DNA of 64,000 bases from Ligula intestinalis (lineage: Eukaryota > Platyhelminthes > Cestoda > Diphyllobothriidea > Diphyllobothriidae): NCBI GenBank assembly GCA_036362985.1, contig JAYGXS010000007.1, positions 13,061,188-13,125,187 of the forward strand. The letters are read 5' to 3'. A program made the translations under genes and the position numbers. Below the pieces are notes generated by a model. That model was not told the DNA's origin. It did not search any database and saw nothing but the letters and a program-made list of their open reading frames with translations. The first letter of the stretch is position 1. The number at the start of each line of letters is the position of its first letter. Shown here one piece after another: positions 21,751-33,874 of this stretch.

Positions 21751-24700
21751 TTTTACTTTGTCAGTTTCTGCACGTCCGGTCGTCCTCACACCGTGGGACC
21801 TCGGGGGAGGAGTAAGGTATGCGTAGTTATTCTACCGCACTGTAAACTACTTCACGCGAAAGTTCCTATCCTGTGCCCAGCCTACGGTGGAGGTCTTCAC
21901 TGGCCACAGTCTAGATGTCTTCATCACTGCACGCAGGACTTGCTGGTTGCAAACTAGCAGAATTACTGTAGGCTGAAATCAAGGTTGTAATGAGTCAGTT
22001 TTGTTGTCACATCATCGCAATCCTCGTCATCGTCATAGCATTTGAGTCATTATTGATACTGGATTGTGCATTGTGTCCTTGACATTGGCCATTGGTTCCT
22101 TTTCAATGTGATGGAACTCCGAGCCCCGCACCAAAATAGATAAAAGTCTGGGTGATTGTGCTTGAGAGAGAGCAGACCATGTATATGACGCGCACAGGCG
22201 AGCTCACTAGCTGTATTCGGCTCTGTGCCCATTCCCCACACCAGACAACAGACCGGCTTGGACAGTGGCTTGGCCCTGGGATTGAGAACAGAAAGTGAGC
22301 TGGGCTGTCCAGCTTCCCCCTCCCGGCTTCTGGCTTTGATCCTTCGGTCACCACACCGGGCTTAGTTTGGGGGAGCTGAACAGCGAGTGAGGTAGATAGC
22401 GCGCAAGTATACTTTCAGCATAATCAAGTGCAAGCCACTGTCCCGACACCATCCTGCTAGGGAGGAAACTATGGTGCCTCTAAACTGGCCGCATGACAGC
22501 TGCGCTGAACCAACGTGGGGACAGATCAGAGTGTAGCAGGCATTATTTAAATTGCATTCCCATAACAGATGCTGGACACAAGGGGGGCGTGGTGACACGC
22601 ATGGGGGCAGCTTCGGCCGCGCCAGCTACCTGCGCCCAATCCCGATGATCGAACTTCTGGACCTAGTAAAAACTGATGGTTGAAATCTTATGAAGGCAGA
22701 GTCTTAGTCACAATGGACATAGTAAAACCTTGAAATACGCAAAATAGCCGCCAATGAAACACGTAACGCCGTGCTCCTTGTCATCTTCTTTCGATCCACT
22801 AGTTGTTATGAGTTCAAGTAGATGTTCAATAGATGTGCGGGGACACTTTGATAAATTTGGAACATCAAGCATGTCAACCAACCAACGTGCCTCCGAACCA
22901 TTACATGTGACTTCAAATATTGCGGTGGAGAGTTGACAGAAGACCCGCATATGAATTCAAGGTAGGAATTCGTCGTGGGGCCGCCTAAGTGCGACTCGGA
23001 GCGCGCCCCTCGATCTTACGGATACTTGATTTTAGGGGAAAGGATGGTCAGAGTATGTCAGAGAACAAATTTGTTCACACTAACCCTGCAAAATAAAAAA
23101 GTTACTAGGGTAAGTTGGAGGATGTGCCCTGACCCCGGGCAAAGACGCGGAAGTACATTTTAATATCATTGCTAACACCTACTGGACCAAAGGCGAGCGC
23201 GTGCATGTCGGGGGGTGTCCGCTGACCTCGGGCGAGGTCGTTGAGGTTGTTGTTTTAGTAGTATCGCTATCTCCAGTTAGAATAATGGCGAATGAGTGAC
23301 GAAGTTCGTAGATTTTGAAAATTCACCCTACTTAAAATTAGTAAGCAAGTGGTTATTCTCATGGTTCATGTGAAAAGCCATTTACTTAATATACTGACTT
23401 GAGCGGCTACTGCACATGGTGGCCTTCCGGGGACCCCCTCTAGAGTTCAATGTCACCATGAAATCCCTTCTGGACCATGGATATAATACAGTATGGGTTG
23501 GATGGCTATAATGCATAAGTACCCTTCTAATTTCCCACTTCATACTCTTAGAGAATGCAATTGTTCATCTGACTTCCTGTGAATTTTCTAGATACTGGGC
23601 AAAACTTTTGAAAATCAAATCATGGCGAGGCACACAAGGATGCTGAACAACTTACCATGACAGAAAGTCTCTTGACGTCGTTCATTTAGCATTTTTTGAG
23701 GTTTACTTTACTACTAAATTTGGTAGGTCTTTCGATGAGTTCCAGTGTGTGAAAGAAAAAGGAACCACAGTAACAACCACGTAAATTTTTCAAGAGCTGT
23801 AACGGCATTACTAATTTGTTGCTGCTTATTACTAGTCGGTAAAGGGATCAGAACTGTTGGCATTCTCTTCTTCCCCCAGCCTCGTGCCAAAACTTGGATG
23901 AGGTGTCCGGTGGGAGATAACATACATGTAGCAAGATGGAAATGGTCGGCACCCATTTGTAAAAAAAGAGATGCCAAATTCTATTTCATCTTCAGCGGCG
24001 GCCTGGGGTTCCGATATTTCTGCATTGAACGGTTACCCGATTTCCTTTTTGAGCATGCAAATGAAGTCTTTTTCTTTTCCCTAACTAATGCAAAGACAGT
24101 CAAAACCTCTCTGCCAGATTCATGTAAATAGATTGTATGCGACAGCATGCGTTGGGAGTTTTCCTTTGCAGACTTTTTCATCCCAACGATCAGGCGTGTA
24201 AATGATAAATAATGCAGTTCCTTCAAAACATAATACACAATATTTCATAGGTATTTTCGCGGCACGTCAAGCCTTCTGCTTGAGCGATCAGATGGTTCAT
24301 CGTCCTGGCGTCTTTTCTCACCTTTGTCGCCCTAACAATGCCCAGCTCAGTATTCACGATTTTCCATGAGGAGGCTTTACTGCATTATAAACAGCGAATC
24401 CATGGCCGTTACGTCAATCGTCAGCGTGTGCTACGAGCCTTAGGAGTCGAATAAATATTCAGAGCGCTAACACATTCGAATTTGAGTTACTCAGTTTGGC
24501 AGATAAAAGAGGTTGTAAAAGCGTGGAATATAAGTCCCTCTTGGACAGGGAATCGTCAGTATAATACAGGTGTTTTTGCGCACATTTCCAGGAAAGGCGA
24601 ATAGTATCAAGTCGTACCCCTAAAAATACTCTTAACCTTACCTTAATGTAAAATTTAAACCTCAGCCTAGCTTTAAGCAACAACCGAAAATAAGCTTAAC

Positions 24701-25880
24701 CTTAAAGCCTACTTAACTATCCTTTAAACTCTGCGCTCAGAATAAAATACACGTTTGCAGGATAACCTTTGCTAATGCAAAAGAGCGTACACGCAGCTAT
24801 CCAGACATCCTCAGCGAATGTTCCCGACACTCGAGTGCCAGCTCTTTGGGTTGTTAGCTCCAGCATAAATGTTTCATGCACCTCGGCTTTTTCCGCCAAT
24901 TTAGAAAGCTTGCAGCAGCAACTCGGCTCGTTACGCCGATAATAACTTCCGCAGGGCTGAAAGAGAAGATTAACAGAATGAGTTTGGCGGATCGAAGTTG
25001 GCGAGGGTGAGTGGACGTGTTGATGGCCATGATAGTAGACTTCCATACCCACTCCTCATCTCAGATAATGGTATATTCTAAGCGATTTGGACATTTTTCG
25101 TCCCTTGGAAATGTACATGATGCTAAATTCTAGCATAGCAGCTTTTGGCTGCCAAACCAGTCAAATGGTTACAACATTTCCTCGCCAAAAATCATGTTTA
25201 AATTATTTTTCTACTCAAAACATTGAAGGCACAGCAGTACAACATGTATTATTTCCAACCAGAATGCATAAAAGGCAAATGACTAATTGTCTCGACCGAT
25301 TTGTTTTACAAACACATCAGGCAACTCCGACGACGTCTGTTCGATGTCCAAGTTTATCAGAGGTGGCCAGTAGCATTTATGAGGGGCTACTTTTTGTTCC
25401 TATTTTTACATATTGTAGGCGAAAAAATACGACACATTTGACGAAATAATTATAATTGAATGAACGTAGGCTTAACGGACTTCAACCTGGTCATCATGTT
25501 CACAAAAGGTTTAAACGATGATTAAGAAGGAATACTCTTCTACATTTCATTTATAACCACACGCCTAATGTCGAGTTTCCACCGGAAAACGACCTAGGCA
25601 ACTATCTGGAAATCTAAAAAGTAGTGGAAAGCAAAAATTGTGGGGAAAATACTGTCTGACTAGGTTAGTCCAATACTTAAACAATCATAAAACACAGAGA
25701 AACAAGGTGGGAAGCATGATCATCAAAACAAATCGGAAATTCTAGAAGAATTTGCTGCATAAAGCAACACACAATCCAAAATTACACATCGGTGACCTCC
25801 ACCGAAGTACAATAAATCAACAGCGAATTTTGATAAAATGGTATTTGGAAAGGTCGTGAGCATGTTCGTGCGGCCCTAAT
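21751..25880. other. Unassigned region
   Basis: No gene or transposon protein recognised. Short frames exist, such as + 23745-24131 (128 residues), overlapped by an equally long frame on the opposite strand, and − 24717-25052. None has a motif or splice support. 22600-22660 carries a weak copy of the GC-rich dispersed repeat. Confidence 0.4.
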
Positions 25881-25886
25881 TGTAAT

Positions 25887-26339
25887 TTGCTATTCAAGCC
25901 TGGAGAACTTGGACCGTCAAAGACCGAAAAACAAGCGAATGGATCCAACGACGCGCAACAAAATGAGTACGAGGCCAACAGTACCCCCCCTCATGAGATC
26001 TGCTTGGTAAATCTGGACTTGTTTCCTCTAGATTACAAACAGCAACACGGTGACCTTATACGGGCATTTCGCATGCTGCGGGGTCAAAATTGCTACTTAG
26101 AATTAAATGAATCCTTTCAGCTGGCCACTATCAATAGTTTGCGAGTACACATTCTCAAATTACAAGTGACTAAGGCAAAAATTGATCCAAGAAAATTCTT
26201 TTTTTCTAAGAGGGAAACTCAGGCATGGAATATCCCTCTTGCGGACAGCGTCATGTCCCCATTTGTGGATACCATTAGGAAAAAGCTTGACCAGCACGGC
26301 CTTACGTGCCACCACGTCAGAAGAACTCTCTGTAACTAA
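25887..26339 (+). pseudogene. LINE ORF2 C-terminal domain fragment
   Basis: A 150-residue open frame contains LDLFPLDYKQQHGDLIRAFR, LNESFQLATINSLRVHILKL, RKFFFSKRETQAWNIPLADS and SPFVDTIRKKLDQH. This is the layout of the C-terminal domain after the RT in CR1/Jockey-group LINEs of flatworms. The start lacks RT motifs and no tail is seen, so it is an internal fragment, open here by chance or because it is recent. Confidence 0.75.
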
Positions 26340-27230
26340 ACATTTGAATTCTACAGATATGCTAGAAGATGTTTAAAGAAGTATTTCTATTAACTCGGAG
26401 TATGTTTCACCGTGTATAGCCGCTAATTCCGTGCTGCCTCCTTCTCACTATGCGAACCACAATGGTCGCGTCTGCAGTCGCCTCTAACGCACTATGGTCT
26501 TAGGCTACACGGCCTTGTCACGTTTTTTCCCTTTATTGACTTAAAAACTGACTGCCGATGACCGTGGCGGGTTCCATTGTTTTGGTTACAGCAAGGACGC
26601 ATCATGGTTGCATCTCCGGTTCTTCTGGATGTTCTCGTGACTCTGTGGCCTCCTCCTCATGCGGCGCTTCAGATAACGATATTACTCGGAATGGGCCGCC
26701 TGGCTGTCACCAACATTCACAGTAGCATGCTTATCCTATCTTTCGCTTAATTTCTTCCACGAGCGGGAGTTTTTCTCCTAAAATAAACCAACAATAAATT
26801 TCCATTTTGAATTCTGAGCCATTGGTTAGGGGTTTTTTCACTGCCTGCTCTTTATGATGAGTTACACCTGTTGACTCGTGCTAACTGACCTCACCACAGG
26901 TGGGTGTAATACTTCAAACACGCGAGAAGTCGCCTACAATAAGCCAGCGACCTTCTTTGAAATGTTCGACTGCGTAGATGCTTTCTTAACAACTGTGTAC
27001 CAATAGGGAATTCAAATGCGTTTGCCTATATTGCCCTTATTAAAATTGACTTGACATGACTATAATAGTGCAGACAGTCACGGGCATTTAAGTCGCTTAA
27101 AAAGAGGACGAAACCGAGTATGTTTCCCAGTTATTTTTACCAGTGTATGAAAACGACGGGAGGTTCATTTTCCTTCCTTCCTTGACAATTAAAAGAGTAT
27201 CGAAATTGCTCCAAATCAAAGACAACTCTG
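26340..27230. other. No recognisable gene
   Basis: No long frame, repeat partner or RNA structure recognised. Confidence 0.4.
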
Positions 27231-27231
27231 C

Positions 27232-27400
27232 ATGCACATGATCATGACTATGCTATCATCACCTATGACAAAGGATTCTCGAGGGAATCCGAAACTTCAT
27301 GCAAATAAAACTCTTGTTCCAGTGATCGCATGTTCATCTGAACTGTTTCCTGGAACTCGCATCTTCTCCATTATTGGCACAACTCTACAAGCTAGAACAA
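27232..27400 (+). repeat. PLE-linked repeat, solo copy (+)
   Basis: ATCACCTATGACAAA is followed by the hairpin GGATTC TCGAG GAATCC, directly by GAAAC, then CAAATAAAACTCTTGTTCCAG and the family tail ending near CTTCTCCATTATTGG. It is the + strand counterpart of the copy at 12.4-12.7 kb. The CTGATGA box is mutated to CTATGAC. Confidence 0.65.
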
Positions 27401-27604
27401 ATAGGGATCAATGGTTATTTTCTAAAGTTGATCGAAAAATTACTTGCAGTTCAGCGACACAAGTTCTGCTACAGACACGATCGAAATTGCCAAGGGTTTA
27501 TTACCAGGATCCTTTCTCTTCCTTACCTACGTGGGAGGCTAGATGGAAAAAATTGTTTTATTTTGTACAGAAGAAGCTATAGGAGTAAAGGCTAAGTGGG
27601 TAAC

Positions 27605-28600
27605 CATAACACCTACAATCTTCCAGGCCCGGTTCCTTAGAATATGAGAGAAGACTTGGGAAAGTCAGAGTAGAAGGAAGAGTTTATTGTGTACACAATG
27701 GAACGAAAAATAGATCGAAAAAAAGTTGACTCGCCGAGTAGTGCGTCCGTTCCCTATTCAGGTCAGCTCCGGAGTGATGAGGNNNNNNNNNNGCGTCCGC
27801 ATGGGCAACTGGCTCTGCGGTAGGAGGAAAGCTCTCGACTACGCGTGCATCGGTATGTGGTAGGAGATTGGTCATCTCGACTACGTGAAAAGGAGGTTGG
27901 ATGGCAGCATTGAACTTCGATGACAAATCAATATGCCATGTTAGTGTTCGCTGACAGGAGGAAGGGGCACCTTTGGCAGTAGAAGTAGGATCAAAGTTTG
28001 GAAAAGAGGTCTGGATATTGGCACTCATTGCGCGAAGAGCTCCGTGGGATGGGGAAAAACCAGAGCCTAAGGTCTGTGGACTATGAGCGATTGAGCATCT
28101 CCCTCTTGCTTCACGACAGGGTGTCGGCAATGAAATTCTCCATTTGTGGCCAAATTAGATGACACAGGAGAAATTCAGTTGAAGGCGGGGGAGGTCTGAT
28201 AATGATTGAGCTGGGCCACATCAGAAGTTGAGTTGAGAGTTCATCTCACGATTGGGGTCACCAGCTATAGGTATCAACGCTAACACGGTTAACCCTTACA
28301 CCTACAATCTTTCAGACCCTGGTTCCGTAGGATATGGGAGAAGTGTTGGGAAGGTCAGAGTAGAAGGAAGAGTTTATTGTGTACACAATGGAGCGAAAAA
28401 TAGATCGAAAGAGTGTTGACTCGCGGAGTAGTGCGTCCGTTTATTATTCAGGCCAGCTCCGGAATTATGAGGACATCGGGCGTTGCCGGCGCATGCTTTG
28501 TTCCGGTGGCCAATGAGGCGGATCCAATGTCTCCGGCCCAAGCCACCAACTCGAGGTCGTGTGTGAGCGGGCCTTTGATTGGTTGCATTAGGCGAGATTA
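27605..28600 (-). mobile_element. Small LTR retrotransposon (TRIM-like), minus orientation
   Basis: A ~170-nt direct repeat occurs at 27612-27782 and 28300-28470. Shared features are CACCTACAATCTT, AGAGTAGAAGGAAGAGTTTA, TTGTGTACACAATGGA and GAGTAGTGCGTCCGTT. Read on the minus strand each carries the polyadenylation signal in ACACAATAAACTCTTCC. Next to the right-hand copy (the 5' LTR) at 28246-28263 is TCACGATTGGGGTCACCA, a near-complement of the tRNA-Trp 3' end, one base longer. Only ~460 nt lie between, with no pol, so this is a TRIM-like or deleted element. The N gap falls at the inner edge of the 3' LTR. Confidence 0.68.
27783..27792. other. Assembly gap (10 N)
   Basis: Ten consecutive N. 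True length unknown. A frame on the minus strand reads across it and should not be trusted. Confidence 0.99.
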
Positions 28601-29640
28601 AACTGTGTGTTTTAGTAGATGACCCTGTTCCTTGAGCGATAGACAGGACAGAGTTTGGCCCTCTCGGTGACCGCAGCGTTGGCGTGATGAGTCAACGGTG
28701 GCGCTAAGGTCCACTACAGAGTGATGATAAGGTTTGGCGAAGTTCATATTCGGGCAGACATGCGTCTGGCCACTAGGCAAGCATCGCAAATGTGATAGTG
28801 GGGAGTCACCACAAGCGCCTAAATAGCCGTATTTGTGGGATGCCAAAGATTAAGTTCTGCACGCGAAAAGGGGTGACTTCAAGTGCTTCCTTTGCAGACC
28901 AGAGTACGTGTGGTAAAAGGATCTGACTTGAATTATAGTAAAATTAAATAAAAATGATGCAAACAAGTGGTACAGCTGTGAAGAGCATGGACTGCTGTGG
29001 GTGGCATGAGTGAGTTACGTTGGTTGTTGTGCCAGCGCTACCTATTCAACCATTGTACTACGCGCGAATCTTTGTTTATTTATCTGTTGGGGTGGAAGAA
29101 CTTCAAAGTACCCGTCTACCAGCAGTGATGCTCAGGTCGATCGGTTTATGAGCACACTATCAACGTTTGCTTTTAAAGCAGTGGTCTACATCTCCTGATA
29201 AATCAGCAGATTTGTAGACTCTCTTGCATTTCTGAGGCAATTTCCCGGTTTTTAAGAACAGCTCGATGATAAAGATGAGGCATAACCACTTTTACCGATA
29301 GTTCCTTCGGCATTAAACCACGCATTCCATTCGGTTCAGGAGACATTTCTGGTTTAATTCGACTGATACCGGCCATACTCCTGCCATAAAAAGGTAACGG
29401 TTTCAATGATAGTATCTCATTATCTATAGGATTTTCCTCTGAAAACGCAAATTAAAAGACTGCGAAAACAGTTGTAGTTTCCGTGGTCCTTGTGCTTCCC
29501 ACCACTGCGGATGTGCTCATTTAATAATTTGAAACCTAAAATAACATCTACGTGAGTGATTTGTTTTCTGAAGCGGTGTAAATCAGCGGTTTTACTTATC
29601 AAAAATATTCTTTCCTTTACCTTTAACTTATATTGAAGCA
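28601..29640. other. No recognisable gene
   Basis: Only short frames without motifs. No repeat partner detected. Confidence 0.4.
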
Positions 29641-29644
29641 TTTG

Positions 29645-30309
29645 GCAGATATTATTGATCCGCTTTTCTGGATATTTTTAAAAAGTCCATCAGTGCGAGC
29701 ACTCTTCCTCAAGATCGGAAGATTGGAGTCGTGAGGCCGTTTTATAAATCCGGTGATAAATCGCTTCCCTCGAATTACAGGTCAGTAACTCTCACCTCGG
29801 TTTTAGTAAAGGTTCTTGATGCCTTCATGAAACAAGCGATCGACGATTTCCTGTCTCCAACCAACGGCTGGATTCAAGAGCAACATAGTTTCATCCGCTG
29901 AAAATCTTGTGCGACAAACCTTTTTAGCCTGTGAGTCTTGGGCTGACTCGAAAGACAGGGTTTGCCCAACGCACGTGGTCTTTATTGACTTCAGCAAAGC
30001 CTTCGATCGGGTTTCTCACCAATTGATAGTAAACAAGTAAGCAACTCTTGGTATTGGTGGCAACTTTCTGAACTGGATCCGGGCCTATTTGCGTGGTAGG
30101 ATGTGGAATGTCAGTGTCAGAGGTGTATTGTCTCCTGCCGATGCTGCATCATCTGGAGTTCCTCAAGGATCCATTCTTGGCCCCACCTTGTTCTCCATCT
30201 ACGTTCAGGAGCTGAAACAATGCCTACTCTCGCCCTTCGTCGTGTACGCCGACGACCTAAAAATCTGGCGCGGTGACGTTGTCTCTAGGGGCCAGAATTT
30301 TCCTAACCT
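29645..30309 (+). pseudogene. LINE reverse transcriptase fragment (broken)
   Basis: Blocks in order on the + strand: ALPQDRKIGVVRPFYKSGDK, PSNYRSVTLTSVLVKVLDAF, HVVFIDFSKAFDRVSHQLI (catalytic Asp present), SSGVPQGSILGPTLFSIYV and the intact YADD box in FVVYADDLKIW. Stops and frameshifts interrupt it between 29890 and 30085. It is truncated right after YADD by the fold-back element that follows. Confidence 0.8.
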
Positions 30310-30429
30310 AGAATAACCATCTACTTTAAAAATGTAAGTAGGCATACTTTTCGAGAGAAAATTTGGACGGATGGAAAATTTGTCTGAAAAAGTAAGCCTA
30401 CTTAAATTTTGAAAGTAGATGGTCATTCT
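30310..30429. mobile_element. 120-bp fold-back MITE
   Basis: The left arm AGAATAACCATCTACTTTAA and the complement of the right end AGAATGACCATCTACTTTCA match over ~45 nt with few mismatches, both including TAAGTAGGC. A ~35-nt loop separates them. It ends the LINE fragment on its left. Confidence 0.65.
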
Positions 30430-30734
30430 TAATTATTATCGTATTCCTTCTTTGCTCTGGAACATTCCTTGGCGTGCTACACTACTATCGTTGGGTGGCT
30501 TACGGTTTCTGATCGCACGACTCATGATCACATGACATGTACTCATTTCTTAGCTTGCTACGCTACAGCCTTCGGGTGGCTTACATTTGCTGATCCCGTG
30601 ACTCGGCACATTTCGGGCTCCCCTACACGTCCACTCGGACGAGTGAATGGAGCAGTCCACGCGTTTACCATGGTTAACGTTATCCCGACTGGAGTTCCTA
30701 CGGGATATCACGCATTGACTCATCCTTCCAAATT

Positions 30735-31230
30735 TACCTAGTTCCTCGATCGTCATCACGTGTGCCTTCCGCCTCTGCCCTTCTTTCTCACATTATCGTT
30801 TGTCGGCCGCTTTCTGGGAGACGTTTTCCTGAGCCGGAACGGACTTAAACCGATAGTCACCAACCATGTCTATTCCTCCCCGCCCACGTGGACGACTGAG
30901 GTGTGCAGTTAAGTCTTCTGCGGGACAATCCGACCGAATCTCCTGACCTAGCACGTTTCCTGGTGCGGCATCGCACATTGTCTCATTCTTCCTAATTTCC
31001 CAAGTGCCCCGATCGTCTTCCCGTTTGCCCTCCGCTTCTGCCCTTCTTACCCACTTTATCTTGTACCGACCGTTTTTCTCAAAGCAATTGTATTCCTGAG
31101 CGGGAACGGACATGATCCCTACAATCAACTAATTTGTCTATTCCTCACCATCCACGAAAACGAGTGAGGAGTGCCGTACAGCCTTCGGTAGAACAATCCG
31201 ACCGAATCTCTGCACGTTCGCGAACCAAGT
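30735..31230. repeat. Two-copy tandem repeat, unit about 264 bp
   Basis: Unit 1 (CCTCGATCGTCATCACG…, GCCTCTGCCCTTCTTTCTC, GAGCCGGAACGGAC, GACAATCCGACCGAATCTC) recurs about 264 nt later as CCCCGATCGTCTTCCCG…, GCTTCTGCCCTTCTTACCC, GAGCGGGAACGGAC, AACAATCCGACCGAATCTC. Just to the left, a shorter repeat CGGGTGGCTTAC / TTGGGTGGCTTAC lies at 30480-30590. Non-coding. Confidence 0.6.
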
Positions 31231-32413
31231 GAGGGAGGTCGCAAGCAAAGTGAGCCAGTGCACCAAGGTCCTGCTACCATCCCCCAGTCCTTCTGGGTTA
31301 CTATCCATCGACGATTGCTACTTCGGGACGTCACCCCCCGGGTGACTCATTGTGCTCTGGCACAGCAACTCAGTGGCTAATTTATGCTCATTCACCAGCA
31401 TCAACACCAGATGGACTCGCCTAAACCCTACTGTCGTCCCGACTGCTACGTCTCGCCGCATGCCTGCCGCCATCTGATCGTCTGCATTTCCCGCCCAGGC
31501 ACCCAACCCACGCCCCCCCCCCCGATCTTTGGCTCAAGCCAGCCAAGGTCGCGACTTCTCTCACTCTCCCCAACTGCACCCCGTTTGGACTCTGGCGGGA
31601 ACCCCTGATTCAACTTGGGCTACTAACCAACTAACTTAAGAGTGAATAGTGCAGTTTACTCTTCGGTTTATCGGTACGGTCGAATCTCTTGTTCCCGTTC
31701 ATTTCTTGGTACAGCTTCGGCTGCGGCCAACTAACTGAGCCGCGGCCACTAACTCTGCGGTCCCATACTTAGGGATCTTCTAGCGTCTCAATTACAGTCC
31801 CCATGCTCCGCGTCATTTAAGATTCCCACAACAGTTCGCCTCGGTTACACTTTTCATAATCCGCGGACTAAGCCTCTGTAAAACGCCAACGGACTAATTC
31901 CTATGTCCCCGTCCACACCTAAAAAATTTATAATTAAGTGTTTCCTTTTACTCACACAGAATTACATTTACAGAAGAATATTTAGAAACGGCCTCCTTCC
32001 GCACTGTTTTAGGCGTCCCCTTCGACCGCATGCAGTGGCTTCGGTTTGTTCGTTCCTTCTACACGGATGCCTACGAATACTTTAGCTTTAGCTTAGCTGT
32101 CTTACCCGTGGCAGCATCCGCATTCTTATTCTTTCTTTGTATTGGACGCTCGTCGATCAAGCTTCCTCCGCTTCTTTTTCCTTTCGGCCACCCACCTGCA
32201 GTAAACTTTGCCGTTGTGCAGTTCAGTTTTGGCTGCGGCACATGCTACGAGCTGAATTATAAGTTATCCAGTTAACCTTCCCCGTCGGGTACTTTTGGTG
32301 TGTTTCTCTCGTCGCTTCAACCGCAGTCTTCCTTCGATGCGTGGCGATCTTCGCTTGCTTTGCTGGTCGTTAAGTGGCTGCCACATTGCTCGATTGCACC
32401 TGCAACAAAGAAA
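31231..32413. other. GC-rich DNA left of the Merlin relic
   Basis: No coding match. It may include the 3' part of the Merlin transposon and its terminal repeat, which I could not locate. Confidence 0.35.
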
Positions 32414-32819
32414 CTATTTCGGCAAACTTTCCTCAAACTCACCTTCATGAGAGCTATCCAAGTCCGCACCAGCATCATCACTCCACCTTCCTGACCCATG
32501 CGTTGCGATTGCTGGGTATTGCCTTCTGTCTGTGGAAACCGTAGGCGTTCCGCCCAACCGCACCGTCTTTTCTTCCACATAATCTGATATTATGACTAGT
32601 TTTACATGCATTAAACTCTTACCCGATCCGCTGGGTTCGTCGCCGTTTCCGCCATCTACCTGCATGTTCATGTCCTCCATTTCCTCTAACCGCAAGAGGC
32701 AGCAAGTTTCTGGATTGAGGTTTTTGTTTACCAGTCGTTTCCGGGTGCGCAGTTTTGCTTCTGTTGGGTAATGGTTAGGTGCCGTAGAAAAAAATATAAC
32801 ATTCGTCATATTCACGGGG

Positions 32820-33654
32820 TACAGATGAGCTATGTGGCTGCAGAAAGTATCCCAAGCTTCCGGCACTTTATTCATTCGGAAGGCGAACCACATTCGGTAT
32901 TGGATTTCCTCAACAAGTGCCCAAATGGACCTTCCTGGAATAGGTCCACTTTGGCGCAGACCCCGTTTAACTCGACTCCAAAACGCCTCAATGGCTTGCG
33001 TGTGCTTGCCCGTAATTGGGTCCACAAAGTCCTCAGTGTGGTTTACCGTGAAATGCAAATAACCCATTTTCTTCAGCTTACTATAGCTGCTTTAACAGTT
33101 TTTCACGATTTCACTCCGGCATATTACACTGCAGATGGACGGCGCAGAGTGGCTGCTCAGTTGTTTGCACACTGCGCTTCTCTTGACAGTGTCGTACATA
33201 CCGATTACCCACAATTGCCGCACTTTTCGCCCTCGGTTGTACTTACGGCGGGTAATCATCGACTCGTCCACCTGCACTTGAATGCCGGGTCCACCGATGG
33301 ACGAAGCTACCCTGTTCAGGGTTTTGGAACAGACGTTCATACAAATTGCAAACCAGTTTTAGGGATACTCCATAGACAGCTCCCGCTTCCTGTACCGTTC
33401 TGCCGGCAACAAACGCTAGGCACATATTTGCTAGCTTATTCAACGTTAACCAGCTTCCATAAAATATCGAATTCGTCCGCACAGATTGTTTGCTGTGGCA
33501 CAGAGCGCACCTGAAGATTTGTCTGTCTCCGTTCTGCGCATACTTCTGCAGGGACACTCGTCCGCCGCAAGAGCATCGTAAATCCGTTGATCGGAGACTT
33601 TTGCTGCGGAGCTAGGGCACCAGTTCGGCCGAATTGATGGTTTGCAGAAGCCAA
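32820..33654 (-). pseudogene. Merlin-superfamily DNA transposase (broken)
   Basis: The N-terminal part (33557 to ~33310) reads IFRCALCHSKQSVRTNSIFY…YGVSLKLVCNLYERLF, with the Cys pair and helix-turn-helix-like segment of IS1595/Merlin transposases. After one frameshift near 33310, a second frame has GGPGIQVQVDESMI (first catalytic Asp), RRKYNRGRKVRQLWVIGMYD, an in-frame TAA at 33092, then LHFTVNHTEDFVDPITGKHT and QAIEAFWSRVKR (catalytic Glu). The second Asp region appears as IVKNC where families usually have an Asp. Known role: cut-and-paste transposition with 8-bp duplications. This copy cannot be active. The frame runs on to 32414 with residues not typical of the family. Confidence 0.85.
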
Positions 33655-33874
33655 TTGTCTGGTGTCGGTTGGTCCAATCGTAGGGACCTCGGTGACCTGT
33701 GGTCCGGGCTAAAGTATAAAACGAGTGCACTTTCAGACTCATCCATAAATACTCCGGGCCACGTAGGCCCAGCTTACTAACCGAGGTGTACCGTAACCCT
33801 CTGGATGGGTCGTCTTCTTGCCTCTCTCCCCTTTCGCCCCACAATTTTCCCCCATCTATTCTGTTCCTGTACAC

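Noticed and set aside
23745..24238. Overlapping frames of 128 and 85 residues
   Set aside because: They overlap antisense, have no motifs and no splice context.
27684..28130. A 148-codon frame that could be gag
   Set aside because: It runs across the N gap and into an LTR; no zinc knuckle or capsid motif is visible.
32414..32800. Extended C-terminus of the Merlin transposase frame
   Set aside because: Sequence after SHIAHLYPV does not resemble the family and may be read-through into element or flank DNA; excluded from the transposase call.
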